DNA of 62,242 nt from Actinomadura chibensis NBRC 106107 (GTDB lineage: Bacteria; Actinomycetota; Actinomycetes; Streptosporangiales; Streptosporangiaceae). The stretch's first letter is position 1. Each line of letters begins with the position of its first letter. Shown here piece after piece: positions 41,607 to 50,581 of this stretch. The stretch lies in contig NZ_BCQP01000031.1 of the NCBI RefSeq assembly GCF_001552135.1, forward strand, positions 1 to 62,242, in the 5' to 3' direction. The position numbers were made by a program, and so were the translations under genes. A model generated the notes under the pieces. It was not told the DNA's origin, ran no database searches, and was given only the letters and a program-made list of their open reading frames with translations.

Positions 41607-43346
41607 TCAGCCGAGCCGCCGCCGGAGCGCCTCGGCCCGCTTCACGAGGGGCAGCGGCATGGGGTCGGCGCCGTCGATGCGGTGCTCCACGGCCGCCAGC
41701 AGTTCGGCGCCGAGACCCGTCCGGACGGCGAAGGCGTCGGCCCGCCGCTCGGCGAGCCCGCCGGTGAGCCGCGCGGCCACCGCCGCCGCGCCGCCGGCCA
41801 GCGCGGGCGCCGCGACCACCGCCGACACCGCCGCCGCGGCGACCGCCGCGAAGAACGCGAGCACGAACCCGATGGGCCTGTGCCACTTGACGGCCCGCCT
41901 CCACATGGCCGCGACGGGCGACCAGGGCGCGCGCAGCGTCCACAGCAGGGCCCGGCCCGGCAGCGTGACCTGCGCGCGGACGAACGCCATGCCCGCTTGG
42001 CGGCCGCGCACGTGCCCGAGCTCGTGGGCGAGCACCGCCGCCAGCCGGAACGGCGGCAGGGAGCGCGCCGAGTCCGCGGTGACGGCGACCGTCCGGCCGA
42101 AGGACGCGCACGCGTTCAGCTCGCTCGAATCGACGACGACCAGGCGGTGGGCGCTCGTCCCCGCGCGGCGCTGGACGTCCCGCCACGGCTCGGCCAGGCG
42201 GGCGCGCTCGTCCCCGTCCGGTTCGCGGTGCCCGTGGACCCGCCCGGCGCCCAGGGGGACGGCGAGCAGCACCGCCCACGCCGCGACGACGATCACGGCT
42301 CCCCAACCGGGCCATACCGACCGCGTCCAGGCCGCGGCGGCGGCGACCCCGAGCACCTCCACGACCAGGACGAGCCCGATGGAGACGCCCGCCCAATCCC
42401 GTCCCGCCTCGACCTGAGCCGTGCCCGGAGGCAGGTACAGCGGGCCCTGGGAAGGCGCCTCGACCGGTGCCGGACGCGCGAGAGCCGCCCGCTCCCGCGC
42501 CACCGGATGAGGCGGAGCGCTCCGGACCGGCTTCGAGGGCGCGGGCTGCATCTGAAACGACGCCGTGGCCTCCCCGCCCCCGGTCCCGCGACCATCGTCC
42601 TGCGCCGCCCGCCCCGACGAAGACCGCAAGGCCGACGGCGAACCCTGCCCAGGCGGCGGCACGGCCTGCGAGACCTCCCGGGGCGGACCCGGAGCCGCAG
42701 ACCGCGAAGCAGGCGGCGCAGGCGGCGGCGTGGCCTGTGCAGGCGGCGGCGTGGGCTGCGAGGGCTGTCGGGGTGGGAGTGGAGGTGCTGGCCGCGAGGC
42801 TGGCGGTGGCGCGGCTTGTGCGGGCGGTGGCGTGGGCTGCGAGGGCTGTCGGGGTGGGGGCGCGGGTGTTGAGCCTGGTGGCGTAGGTGGCGGGGCCTGT
42901 GCGGGCGGCGCCACGGGCGGTGAAGGCTGCCGGGGCGGAGGCGCGGGTCGCGCGGCTGGCGGGGTTGGCGGTGGCGGGGGCTGCGGGGGCTGCCGGTGTG
43001 GAGGTAGAGGCGCGGGTCTTGGGGCTGGCGGAGTAGGCGGGGGCGGGGCTTGTGCGGGGGGTGGCGTTGGGCGCAGAGGTGGCGGGGAGGGCTGCGGGGG
43101 TGGGGGTGAGGGGCGTGACGCTGGTGGTGCGGGGGGTGTCGGGGTGGGGGGAGACGGGGGTGGCTCGGTTGGCGTGGGTGGAGGGGGCGTGGGGGTGTCT
43201 TCGGGTGCGGGTGGGGACGCGGGGGGCGTGCGGTGGCGGGTGCGGGAGCGGAAGGGGCGGGAGTGGTCCGTCCAGGCGTGGCCGTCCCAGTAGCGTTCGC
43301 GGCCCATCAACTCCGGATCTGGGTACCACCCAGGTGGTGCGCTCAC
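41607..43346 (-). CDS. DUF2510 - proline-rich linker - M48 family membrane metalloprotease
   Basis: 579 aa. Residues 4-30 are a DUF2510 motif (PPGWYPDPELMGRERYWDGHAWT). A long linker (about 40-290) is almost only Pro, Ala, Ser and Gln in repeating blocks such as PPPAQAPPP and RQPSQPTPP, which makes the DNA strongly strand-asymmetric. Two membrane helices (about 325-345 and 350-368) precede an M48 (HtpX-like) peptidase core with zinc motif HELGH (near 441) and the downstream ERRADAFAV that supplies the third ligand, then further membrane helices. M48 enzymes degrade misfolded membrane proteins. Convergent with the ATPase-like gene; ends ten bases after it. Confidence 0.85.
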   Translation of the reverse strand: MSAPPGWYPDPELMGRERYWDGHAWTDHSRPFRSRTRHRTPPASPPAPEDTPTPPPPTPTEPPPSPPTPTPPAPPASRPSPPPPQPSPPPLRPTPPPAQAPPPPTPPAPRPAPLPPHRQPPQPPPPPTPPAARPAPPPRQPSPPVAPPAQAPPPTPPGSTPAPPPRQPSQPTPPPAQAAPPPASRPAPPLPPRQPSQPTPPPAQATPPPAPPASRSAAPGPPREVSQAVPPPGQGSPSALRSSSGRAAQDDGRGTGGGEATASFQMQPAPSKPVRSAPPHPVARERAALARPAPVEAPSQGPLYLPPGTAQVEAGRDWAGVSIGLVLVVEVLGVAAAAAWTRSVWPGWGAVIVVAAWAVLLAVPLGAGRVHGHREPDGDERARLAEPWRDVQRRAGTSAHRLVVVDSSELNACASFGRTVAVTADSARSLPPFRLAAVLAHELGHVRGRQAGMAFVRAQVTLPGRALLWTLRAPWSPVAAMWRRAVKWHRPIGFVLAFFAAVAAAAVSAVVAAPALAGGAAAVAARLTGGLAERRADAFAVRTGLGAELLAAVEHRIDGADPMPLPLVKRAEALRRRLG

Positions 43347-43414
43347 CGGACTCCGCCTCCCGTCAGGGTCGGGTCAAGGCTTGCGCACGCCGCGACTCAG
43401 CGTCAACGGGGCGG

Positions 43415-43813
43415 TCACAGCTTCGGCGTGAAGGGGCGGCGGTGGGCGGGGTCGTCCGGCTCGGCGAGGCCGCGCAGGGCCGTCTCGACCAGTTCGATGC
43501 CGTGCAGGAGCGCGACGAGGCGGGCGCCCTCCCGGCGGTAGGCGTCGAGGACGGACTCGACCCCGTGCGGCGGGACGACGTCCCCGAGGTCGACGCGGGC
43601 GGTGCGGAACCCCTCGCGGGCCGCCTCCACGGAGGCCGCGACGTGGTGCCGCGCCATCCGGGCGAGGGCGATCGGGTACCGGCGCAGGACGCCGTAGCGC
43701 CGGTACTCGGGCGGGACGAGCTCCAGCAGCCAGGCGAGGGCGGTGTCCTCGAAGCGGTCGGTGCCCGGCGGGTGGACCCGCGACGGCCAGCCGGGCGGGA
43801 CGTAGGCGCTCAC
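43415..43813 (-). CDS. Conserved hypothetical protein, 132 aa
   Basis: 132 aa, soluble, mostly helical. Characteristic blocks are PPGWPSRVHPPGTDRFEDTALAWLLELVPPEYR, LRRYPIALARMARHH and VLDAYRREGARLVALLHGIELVETALRGL. I believe this is a conserved actinobacterial family of unknown function but cannot name it. The gene stands alone between the M48 gene and the DUF6191-like gene. Confidence 0.75.
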   Translation of the reverse strand: MSAYVPPGWPSRVHPPGTDRFEDTALAWLLELVPPEYRRYGVLRRYPIALARMARHHVAASVEAAREGFRTARVDLGDVVPPHGVESVLDAYRREGARLVALLHGIELVETALRGLAEPDDPAHRRPFTPKL

Positions 43814-43862
43814 AGGGCCAGGATAACCCGGATTCGAACCTATGTTCGATAGGTGGCGGGCG

Positions 43863-44162
43863 TCATTCGGCGGGCGGGGTCCGCCGGATGCGGATCTTGC
43901 CGGAGGCCAGGTCGTCGCGGGAGTCGCCGTCGCCGGTCATCTGGTGGTCGTCCTGGCGCATGGACTTCTGCCGCTCCTGCTCCTCGACCTTGACCTTCTT
44001 CGAGCCCTCGAAGACGGAGGCGAGGTCCTCGAACATGCCGCCGCCGAACCCGGCGCCGGTCTTGCCGTCGCCGCGGATGGCGCCCATCAGGGACGACTTG
44101 CCCGTCCCGTCGGTGGGCCACTCGACGGACTCATGCTGGGCCGGCTCGGGACGGTTGCCCAT
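43863..44162 (-). CDS. DUF6191-like small protein
   Basis: 99 aa from ATG 44162 with AAGGGACG upstream; a GTG further upstream (near 44207) would add about 15 basic residues. The C-terminal half (MFEDLASVFEGSKKVKVEEQERQKSMRQDDHQMTGDGDSRDDLASGKIRIRRTPP) follows the DUF6191 pattern of a short hydrophobic helix, a charged helix and a DLxSGKxxIR end. Function unknown. The N-terminal part is Gly-rich. Confidence 0.6.
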   Translation of the reverse strand: MGNRPEPAQHESVEWPTDGTGKSSLMGAIRGDGKTGAGFGGGMFEDLASVFEGSKKVKVEEQERQKSMRQDDHQMTGDGDSRDDLASGKIRIRRTPPAE

Positions 44163-44251
44163 GGCGCGTCCCTTGACGCGCTTGCGGCGGCGAAAGGGTG
44201 ACTTCACACACTCTCCAACGCGATGAGTCTCCAGATTGATCCCGGCGGGAG

Positions 44252-44785
44252 TCAGGTCGCGAACGACCACCGGGTGGGAGAGCCTGTGAAGTCTCCCTGG
44301 CGGAGCCCGAACACCCGCTGTGGCCGCACCGCTACGGTCGCGTTCACCTCGGGGTCCAGGAAGTCGACACGATATCGGGTCGAGTACTTGGAGTTGACGA
44401 GGTCGATGAAGCGCTGCAGGTCGCGCCGCTCGGTGAGGATCTCCGCCCGGCCCTCGATGACGACGGGGTTCTCCGCCTCCTCGGTGGCGACCGTGACCTG
44501 GGGGTTCGCGCGCAGGTTCACCATCTTCCTGGACGGGACGGCGCTGCTGAACAGCAGTGCCTCGCCGTTCCACACGGCCCAGACCGGCATGGTGTGCGGG
44601 CGCCCGTCCGGCCGGACGGTGCTCAGCCAGAAGTTGCGCGCCGCCCGCAGCCGCTCCACGGCCCACGACCAGGGGAGCAGGCCGCTTCCCTGGTCCGGTC
44701 CCTGGATGCCGTAGCCGGGCATGAACGGACGTTCCGCCGCGGGCTCCGCGGGCTCCGGTTCCGCGGCGGCGCCGGAAGCCGACAT
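44252..44785 (-). CDS. Pyridoxamine 5'-phosphate oxidase-like (FMN/F420-binding split barrel) protein
   Basis: 177 aa from ATG 44785, which has AGAGGAGC at the right spacing; a start 23 codons earlier lacks one. Split-barrel flavin/deazaflavin reductase fold: NFWLSTVRPDGRPHTMPVWAVWNGEALLFSSAVPSRKMVNLRANPQVTVATEEAENPVVIEGRAEIL is the PPOX core, with the R-P-H-x-x-P-V motif typical of actinobacterial F420- or FMN-dependent oxidoreductases. The C-terminal TVAVRPQRVFGLRQGDFTGSPTRW is also typical. Substrate unknown. Divergent from the Nif3-like gene. Confidence 0.85.
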   Translation of the reverse strand: MSASGAAAEPEPAEPAAERPFMPGYGIQGPDQGSGLLPWSWAVERLRAARNFWLSTVRPDGRPHTMPVWAVWNGEALLFSSAVPSRKMVNLRANPQVTVATEEAENPVVIEGRAEILTERRDLQRFIDLVNSKYSTRYRVDFLDPEVNATVAVRPQRVFGLRQGDFTGSPTRWSFAT

Positions 44786-44896
44786 GGCGTGCTCCTCTCG
44801 CTCGGATTGGCCCCTCGCCATCGTTCCAGACCCCCGGCGGTCCCCGTGACGCACGGCGGCTCGTTGGGAGCGGCCCGGCGCGGTAGCCTGCGGGAC

Positions 44897-45718
44897 GTGC
44901 GCCTATCCCATGTCATCGCGGCACTTGAGGAGCTGTATCCGCCGGCGTGGGCGGAGCCCTGGGACGCGGTCGGGCTCGTCTGCGGCGATCCCGATCAGAA
45001 GGTCGGCCGGGTGCTGTTCGCCGTCGACCCGGTGGCCGCCGTGGTCGACGAGGCGCTGGACTGGGGCGCCGACCTGATCGTCACGCACCATCCGCTGCTG
45101 CTGCGCGGCGTCCACTCGGTCGCCGCGACCACGCCGAAGGGGCGGCTCGTGCACCGGATGATCGCGAACGGGGTGGCGCTGCACACCGCGCACACGAACG
45201 CCGACCGGGCCGACCCCGGGGTGTCGGACGCGCTGGCCCGGGCCGTCGGCCTGACCGGCGACCTGCGTCCGATGGTCCCCGCCGAGGACGACCCGCGCCG
45301 CGGCCTCGGCCGGATCGGGGAGCTGGCCGAGCCCGTCCCGCTGCGCGAGTTCACGCGGCGGGCGGCGGCGGGGCTCCCCGCCACCGCCCAGGGCGTCCGG
45401 GCGGCGGGCGACCCCGGCCGCGAGGTCCGCACGGTCGCGGTGTGCGGCGGCGCGGGCGACTCGCTGCTCGACACCGCGCGGGCCGCGGGCGTCGACGTGT
45501 ACCTCACGGCCGACCTGCGGCACCATCCCGCGTCGGAGTTCGCCGAGCACGACGGGCCCGCGCTGGTCGACGCCGCGCACTGGGCGACGGAGTGGCCCTG
45601 GCTCGCCGACGCCGAGCGGCGGCTGGCCGCGGTCTCGCCGGACACGGGCAAGTTGGAGACAAGGGTGTCCGCGCTCGTCACCGACGCGTGGCGCCTCCAC
45701 GACGAAGGAGCAACTTGA
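44897..45718 (+). CDS. Nif3-like dinuclear metal centre protein (GTP cyclohydrolase I type 2 homologue)
   Basis: 273 aa from GTG 44897. NIF3/YbgI family: N-terminal LEELYPPAWAEPWDAVGLVCGD, metal-binding DLIVTHHPLLLRGV and ALHTAHTNADRADPGVSDALA, and C-terminal YLTADLRHHPASEFAEHDGPALVDAAHWATEWP where His and Glu complete the di-iron or di-zinc site. Proteins form hexameric toroids; activity is still unclear. In actinobacteria it stands before the zinc-ribbon and RNase H genes, as here; its stop overlaps the next start (TTGA). Confidence 0.9.
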   Translation: MRLSHVIAALEELYPPAWAEPWDAVGLVCGDPDQKVGRVLFAVDPVAAVVDEALDWGADLIVTHHPLLLRGVHSVAATTPKGRLVHRMIANGVALHTAHTNADRADPGVSDALARAVGLTGDLRPMVPAEDDPRRGLGRIGELAEPVPLREFTRRAAAGLPATAQGVRAAGDPGREVRTVAVCGGAGDSLLDTARAAGVDVYLTADLRHHPASEFAEHDGPALVDAAHWATEWPWLADAERRLAAVSPDTGKLETRVSALVTDAWRLHDEGAT

Positions 45719-46458
45719 AAGCCGCACCGCAAGCCCAGCTTCGCCTGATCGACCTGCAGGAGCTCGACAGCTCGCTGGACCGGCTGGCCCACCGCGGCCG
45801 GACGCTGCCCGAGCTGGCGGAGATCGAGCGGCTCGAGGGCCGCCTGACCGAGCTGCGCGACGCGATCGTGGCGGCCGAGACCGAGGTCGGCGACCTGCAG
45901 CGGGAGCAGCGGAAGGCCGAGCAGGACGTCGACCAGGTCCGCACTCGCGCGGACCGCGACCAGAAGCGGCTCGACTCCGGGCAGGTGACGTCCGCGAAGG
46001 ACCTCGGGAGCCTGCAGACGGAGATCGAGTCGCTGCAGCGCCGCCAGTCCGACCTGGAGGAGGTCGTGCTGGAGATCATGGAGCGGACGGAGGAGGCGGA
46101 GGGCCGGGTCGCGGCGCTGCGCGCCGAGCAGTCCGCCGCGCAGGACGAGCTGGCCGCCGTGGCCGAGCGCCGCGACGCCGCGCGCCGGGAGATCGACGAG
46201 GAGTCCGGGACGACGAGCGCCGCGCGCACCGCCGTCGCCAAGGACATCCCGGACGACCTGCTCGCCCTCTACGAGAAGCTGCGCGGCCAGTTCGGCGGCG
46301 TCGGCGCGGCCAAGCTGTTCCGGGGCGCGTGCCAGGGCTGCCACCTGGCGCTCAACACCGTCGACCTGAACAACATCAGGACCGCGCCCGAGGACGAGGT
46401 GATCCGCTGCGAGGAGTGCCGCCGGATCCTCGTCCGGACGCCGGAGTCCGGCCTGTGA
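45715..46458 (+). CDS. C4-type zinc ribbon coiled-coil protein
   Basis: 247 aa from TTG 45715 with AAGGAG upstream. A long coiled coil (about 5-175; heptads of Leu, Glu, Arg and Gln) is followed by a C-terminal C4 zinc ribbon: GACQGCHLALNTVDLNNIR...DEVIRCEECRRILV, with CxxC pairs at about 205 and 231. The family is a nucleic-acid-binding protein of uncertain role, structurally similar to Helicobacter HP0958. The gene is coupled to both neighbours by overlapping starts and stops. Confidence 0.9.
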   Translation: MKAAPQAQLRLIDLQELDSSLDRLAHRGRTLPELAEIERLEGRLTELRDAIVAAETEVGDLQREQRKAEQDVDQVRTRADRDQKRLDSGQVTSAKDLGSLQTEIESLQRRQSDLEEVVLEIMERTEEAEGRVAALRAEQSAAQDELAAVAERRDAARREIDEESGTTSAARTAVAKDIPDDLLALYEKLRGQFGGVGAAKLFRGACQGCHLALNTVDLNNIRTAPEDEVIRCEECRRILVRTPESGL

Positions 46459-47618
46459 GTGGGGTCGCCGGGGGGCGTGGGGGGTCGTCCCCCCACAGGG
46501 GCGGCGCGTCGCGGAAGCTGGTCGTGGAGGCGGACGGGGGGTCGCGCGGCAATCCCGGCCCGGCCGGGTACGGGGCCCTCGTCCGCGACGCGCTGACCGG
46601 CGAGGTGCTCGCCGAGGTCGCCGAGTCGATCGGGCACGCGACGAACAACGTCGCCGAGTACCGGGGGCTGATCGCGGGGCTGGCGGCGGCGGCGGGGATC
46701 GACCCCGCCGCCCGCGTCGAGGTCCGGATGGACTCCAAGCTCGTCGTGGAGCAGATGTCGGGCCGCTGGAAGATCAAGCACCCGGACATGGTGCCGCTCG
46801 CCCTCCAGGCCAGGGAGCTGGCGGCGGGGCTCGGCGCGGTGTCCTACGGCTGGATCCCGCGGAACCGCAACGCGCACGCCGACCGGCTCGCCAACGAGGC
46901 GATGGACGCCGCCGCGCGCGGCGAGCACTGGGTCCGCAGGACCGAGGAGGAGCCGGGCGAGCCGGAGCCGCCGCCCGCGCCCGCGTCGTCCACGCCCTCG
47001 TCGTCCACGCCGCTCACCACGGTGCTGCTGCGGCACGGCGAGACGCCGCTGTCGGTCGAGAAGCGCTTCGCCGGGACGACCGACGCCCCGCTCACCGAGC
47101 GCGGCCGCGCGCAGGCCCGCGCCGCCGCGCTCGCGCTCAAGGGGCGGGGGCTCGACGCGATCGTCACGTCCCCGCTGGCCCGCTGCCGTGACACGGCCGC
47201 CGAGGTCGCCGCCGCGACCGGGCTGGACGTCCGGGTCGAGGACGGCCTCCGCGAGGCCGCCTTCGGCGAGTGGGAGGGGCTCACGTTCGCCGAGGCGGGC
47301 GAGCGGTGGCCCGGCGAGCTGAAGGCGTGGCTCGCGAGCCCCGACGCCGCGCCGCCCGGCGGGGAGAGCTTCGCGCACGCGGCCCGGCGCGTCCGGACGG
47401 CCCTCGACAAGCTCAAGGTGCGCTACCGCGAGCGGACCGTCCTCGTCGTCTCGCACGTGACGCCGATCAAGCTGCTGGTCGCGGACGCCCTCGGCGCCCC
47501 CCTCCCGGCCCTGTACCGGATGCACCTGGACGTCGGGTCGCTCTCCTCGATCGACTGGTACGCCGACGGTCCGGCGACGCTCCGCGCGTTCAACGACGTC
47601 CACCATCTGGAAACCTGA
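46455..47618 (+). CDS. Bifunctional RNase H / acid phosphatase
   Basis: 387 aa from GTG 46455 (GTGA overlap). Residues 20-145 are a type I RNase H domain with EADGGSRGNPGPAGYGALV, NNVAEYRGLIAGL, RMDSKLVVEQMSGRW and NRNAHADRLANEAMD supplying the acidic catalytic residues. After a Pro/Ser linker, residues 188-385 are a histidine phosphatase with VLLRHGETPLS, SPLARCRDTA, EDGLREAAFGEWEGLT and VVSHVTPIKLL. The fusion matches mycobacterial Rv2228c, in which the C-terminal part is an alpha-ribazole phosphatase. Cytoplasmic. Confidence 0.92.
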   Translation: MSGVAGGRGGSSPHRGGASRKLVVEADGGSRGNPGPAGYGALVRDALTGEVLAEVAESIGHATNNVAEYRGLIAGLAAAAGIDPAARVEVRMDSKLVVEQMSGRWKIKHPDMVPLALQARELAAGLGAVSYGWIPRNRNAHADRLANEAMDAAARGEHWVRRTEEEPGEPEPPPAPASSTPSSSTPLTTVLLRHGETPLSVEKRFAGTTDAPLTERGRAQARAAALALKGRGLDAIVTSPLARCRDTAAEVAAATGLDVRVEDGLREAAFGEWEGLTFAEAGERWPGELKAWLASPDAAPPGGESFAHAARRVRTALDKLKVRYRERTVLVVSHVTPIKLLVADALGAPLPALYRMHLDVGSLSSIDWYADGPATLRAFNDVHHLET

Positions 47619-47713
47619 CGGCGCCTGACCGGAACCGGCCTTCCCCCGCCCGGCCGCGGGCGCCTACGCTGCGCGCAAGGCCGCGATCGGCGCCGTGACC
47701 TGGGGAGGGACCC

Positions 47714-49057
47714 GTGGCAACCAAGATCCTGCTGGACGAGTCGAGGCTCCCGGACCGCTGGTACAACGTCGTCCCCGACCTGCCCGCGCCGCCGCCCCCG
47801 CCGCTGCACCCCGGCACCCGGGAGCCGCTCGGCCCGGACGACCTGGCCCCGCTGTTCCCCGCCGACCTCATCGCGCAGGAGGTCACCGCCGACCGCTTCG
47901 TCGAGATCCCGGAGGAGGTCCGCGAGGTCTACCGGCTGTGGCGGCCGACGCCGCTGATCCGGGCCCACCGCCTCGAACGGGCCCTCGGGACGCCCGCGCG
48001 GATCTACGTCAAGTACGAGGGCGGGTCGCCGTCCGGGTCGCACAAGCCGAACACGGCGGTCCCGCAGGCGTTCTACAACGCGCGGCAGGGCGTCCGGCGG
48101 CTGACGACGGAGACCGGCGCGGGGCAGTGGGGGAGCGCCCTCTCGTTCGCGTGCGCGCAGTTCGACCTCGACTGCGAGGTGTGGATGGTGCGCGCCTCCT
48201 ACGACCAGAAGCCCTACCGGCGGTCGATGATGGAGCTGTTCGGGGCGCGGGTGCACGCGAGCCCGTCGCCGCTCACCGCGTCCGGCGCGAAGGTCCTCGC
48301 CGACGACCCGGACTCGCCCGGCTCCCTCGGCATCGCGATCAGCGAGGCGGTCGAGTCGGCCGCCCCGGACGACACCCGCTACGCGCTCGGGAGCGTGCTC
48401 AACCACGTCCTCATGCACCAGACGGTGATCGGCGAGGAGGCGCTCGAACAGCTCGCCATGGTCGACGACACCCCCGACCTGATCGTCGGGTGCACCGGGG
48501 GCGGCTCCAACTTCGCGGGCCTCGCCTTCCCGTTCCTGCGCGAGAAGCTGCGGGGACGGATGGACCCCGAGATCCGGGCCGTGGAGCCGGAGGCGTGCCC
48601 GTCGTTCACGCGCGGCCGCTACGCCTACGACTTCGGCGACACCGCGGGCCTCACGCCGCTGCTGAAGATGCACACGCTGGGGCACGACTTCGTCCCCGAC
48701 CCCATCCACGCGGGCGGACTGCGCTACCACGGCATGGCCCCGCTGCTGTCCCACATCTACGACCTTGGCCTGTTCGGCGCCGAGGCCAAGGCGCAGCGCG
48801 AATGCTTCGAGGCGGGCGTCCTGTTCGCCCGAACGGAGGGCATCGTCCCCGCGCCGGAGCCGACGCACGCGCTCGCCGCCGCCGTCGAGGAGGCCCGCCG
48901 CTGCGTCGAGACCGGCGAGCCCAAGGTGATCCTCACCGCGCTCTGCGGCCACGGCCACCTGGACATGGCCGCCTACGACCGCTTCCTCTCCGGGCGCATG
49001 GAGGACCACGCCCTGCCGCAGTCCCGCCTGGACGAGGCCCTCACCACGCTGCCGTGA
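47714..49057 (+). CDS. TrpB2-type tryptophan synthase beta chain-like PLP enzyme
   Basis: 447 aa from GTG 47714, preceded by GGGAGGGA. PLP lysine in GGSPSGSHKPNTA (about residue 115), TGAGQWGSALSFACAQFDLDCEVWMVRASYDQKPYRR, phosphate-binding VGCTGGGSNFAGLAFPF and EAVEPEACPSFTRGRYAYDFGDTAGLTP. Extended N-terminus LPAPPPPPLHPGTREPLGPDDLAPLFP is a TrpB2 mark. TrpB2 joins serine (or phosphoserine) with indole and usually acts without TrpA. No trpA is adjacent. Housekeeping gene just upstream of rnpB. Confidence 0.9.
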   Translation: MATKILLDESRLPDRWYNVVPDLPAPPPPPLHPGTREPLGPDDLAPLFPADLIAQEVTADRFVEIPEEVREVYRLWRPTPLIRAHRLERALGTPARIYVKYEGGSPSGSHKPNTAVPQAFYNARQGVRRLTTETGAGQWGSALSFACAQFDLDCEVWMVRASYDQKPYRRSMMELFGARVHASPSPLTASGAKVLADDPDSPGSLGIAISEAVESAAPDDTRYALGSVLNHVLMHQTVIGEEALEQLAMVDDTPDLIVGCTGGGSNFAGLAFPFLREKLRGRMDPEIRAVEPEACPSFTRGRYAYDFGDTAGLTPLLKMHTLGHDFVPDPIHAGGLRYHGMAPLLSHIYDLGLFGAEAKAQRECFEAGVLFARTEGIVPAPEPTHALAAAVEEARRCVETGEPKVILTALCGHGHLDMAAYDRFLSGRMEDHALPQSRLDEALTTLP

Positions 49058-49084
49058 TTTGCCACACCCGATAGCCTTCGTAGT

Positions 49085-49483
49085 GGTGGACGAGCCGGCT
49101 GGACGGCCGCGTCGGGAAGCGATTCCCGTCGAGGAAAGTCCGGGCTCCACAGGGCAGGGTGGTCGGTAACGCCGACCCGGGGCGACCCGCGGGACAGTGC
49201 CACAGAAAGCAGACCGCCACCGGTCCGCCGGTGGTAAGGGTGAAACGGTGAGGTAAGAGCTCACCAGCGCCCACGGTGACGTGGGCGGCTCGGTAAACCC
49301 CACCCGGAGCAAGGTCAAGAAGGGGCCTCCGGGCCCCGCGCAGGCGTTCGAGGGCGGCCCGCCCGAGCCTGCGGGTAGACCGCTGGAGGCCGTCGGCAAC
49401 GGCGGCCCGAGATGGATGGCCGTCACCCGCCGCCTTTCCGGGCGGCGGGCACAGAACCCGGCTTATAGGCCGACTCGTCCACC
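49085..49483 (+). ncRNA. rnpB: RNase P RNA, bacterial type A
   Basis: About 399 nt. The ends pair in helix P1/P2 (GGTGGACGAG at 49085-49094 with CTCGTCCACC at 49474-49483). Universal core blocks are present: GAGGAAAGTCCGGGCTCC (49131-49148) followed by ACAGGGCAG, the ACAGAAA / GGTAAGGGTGAAACGGTG block near 49202-49250, and the 3' block ACAGAACCCGGCTTATAGGCC (split across 49451-49471). High-GC expansion stems lie between. The catalytic RNA matures tRNA 5' ends. Confidence 0.95.
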
Positions 49484-49579
49484 CACATCCCTCCCTGTCT
49501 CTCCTGTCCGTTTCATTGGGTGAAACCGATGTGCTTTCCGGCGGAAGGAATCGCCTAATGTAGATCATCTATTGACTCG

Positions 49580-50401
49580 ATGGATCAGGGGACAGATGTG
49601 ACCGAGCGTGAGCTGGATCTGCAGACCGACATCCCGCATTCGGCACGGATCTACGACTACCTCCTCGGCGGCAAGGACAACTATCCGGCCGACCGGGCGG
49701 CGGCGGGGAACATCGTCGCGGACTGGCCCAACCTCCCGGTGTCGATGCGCGCCAACCGGAAGTTCATGGCGCGGATGGCCCACCACCTCGCCGCCGAACG
49801 CGGCATCCGGCAGTTCCTCGACATCGGCACCGGACTCCCCACGTCCCCGAACCTGCACGAGGTCGTGCAGGGCGTCGCGCCCGAGTCGCGGGTCGTTTAC
49901 GTGGACAACGACCCGATCGTGCTCGTCCACGCGCGGGCCCTGCTGACGAGTTCCCCCGAGGGGCGGACGGGCTATCTCGACGCCGATTTCCGGGACCCCG
50001 ACGCGATTCTGGAGTCCGACCAGCTCCGCGAGTACCTGGACCTGGACAAGCCCGTCGCGCTGAGCCTCATCGCGATCCTGCATTTCATCACCGACGACGC
50101 CGAAGTGCGGCGGATCATCGACCACCTGATGGCCCCGCTCGCCCCGGGCAGCATCCTCGCGCTGTCCACGACCACGCTGGACAACAATCCCGAAGTGGTC
50201 GCGGCGGGGGTGGCGGCCTACAACGCGCACGGCATCCCGACCGTGGCACGCACCAAACCAGAAGTGGAGACCTTCTTCAACGGACTTGAAATCCTCGACC
50301 CGGGCGTGGTCCCCGTCCACCGCTGGCACCCCGACGAGGAATCGTCCCGGCTGGACGACCCGCAGGTCACCATTCACGGCGGCATCGCCGTCAAGCACTG
50401 A
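49580..50401 (+). CDS. Methyltransf_19 (DUF574) SAM-dependent methyltransferase-like protein
   Basis: 273 aa from ATG 49580; the GTG at 49598 with AGGGGAC upstream is an equally good start and would shorten it by six residues. Signatures of this actinobacterial family: IPHSARIYDYLLGGKDNYPADRAA, VSMRANRKFMARMAHHLAAERGIRQFLDIGTGLPTSPNLHEV (motif I), VVYVDNDPIVLVHARALL, and LLAPGSILALSTTT-like end. Paralogues are abundant in actinomycete genomes, substrates unknown. Confidence 0.9.
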   Translation: MDQGTDVTERELDLQTDIPHSARIYDYLLGGKDNYPADRAAAGNIVADWPNLPVSMRANRKFMARMAHHLAAERGIRQFLDIGTGLPTSPNLHEVVQGVAPESRVVYVDNDPIVLVHARALLTSSPEGRTGYLDADFRDPDAILESDQLREYLDLDKPVALSLIAILHFITDDAEVRRIIDHLMAPLAPGSILALSTTTLDNNPEVVAAGVAAYNAHGIPTVARTKPEVETFFNGLEILDPGVVPVHRWHPDEESSRLDDPQVTIHGGIAVKH

Positions 50402-50438
50402 ATGGTCGGACGGGTGCGTTGAAGTTGAAAACCGGCGA

Positions 50439-50467
50439 TTGACAACCCCCGGGGGCCTGGTTACTCT
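50439..50467 (+). promoter_or_regulatory. Sigma-70-type promoter for the DUF4360 gene
   Basis: TTGACA at 50439-50444 and TACTCT at 50462-50467, 17-bp spacing. It is the only good match in the 180-bp gap and points toward the secreted protein gene, leaving a leader of about 105 nt. Confidence 0.55.
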
Positions 50468-50581
50468 CCGTCGAGATCCTGGATCCGTGTTCATTGACGT
50501 GCGCCCGGAAACACCATTTCCGGGCGCGCGCCTCTTCGGCTGTCGAAGAAACTCGACCACATTCCGTGAAGAGGGAATCAC

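Noticed and set aside
42600..43230. Repeat element or satellite DNA
   Set aside because: The strand-asymmetric repeats encode the Pro-rich linker of the DUF2510-M48 protein in one continuous frame.
46475..46510. Terminator hairpin between the zinc-ribbon and RNase H genes
   Set aside because: The G/C-run inverted repeat lies within the N-terminal codons of the RNase H/phosphatase gene, which overlaps the previous gene, so termination there would cut the operon.
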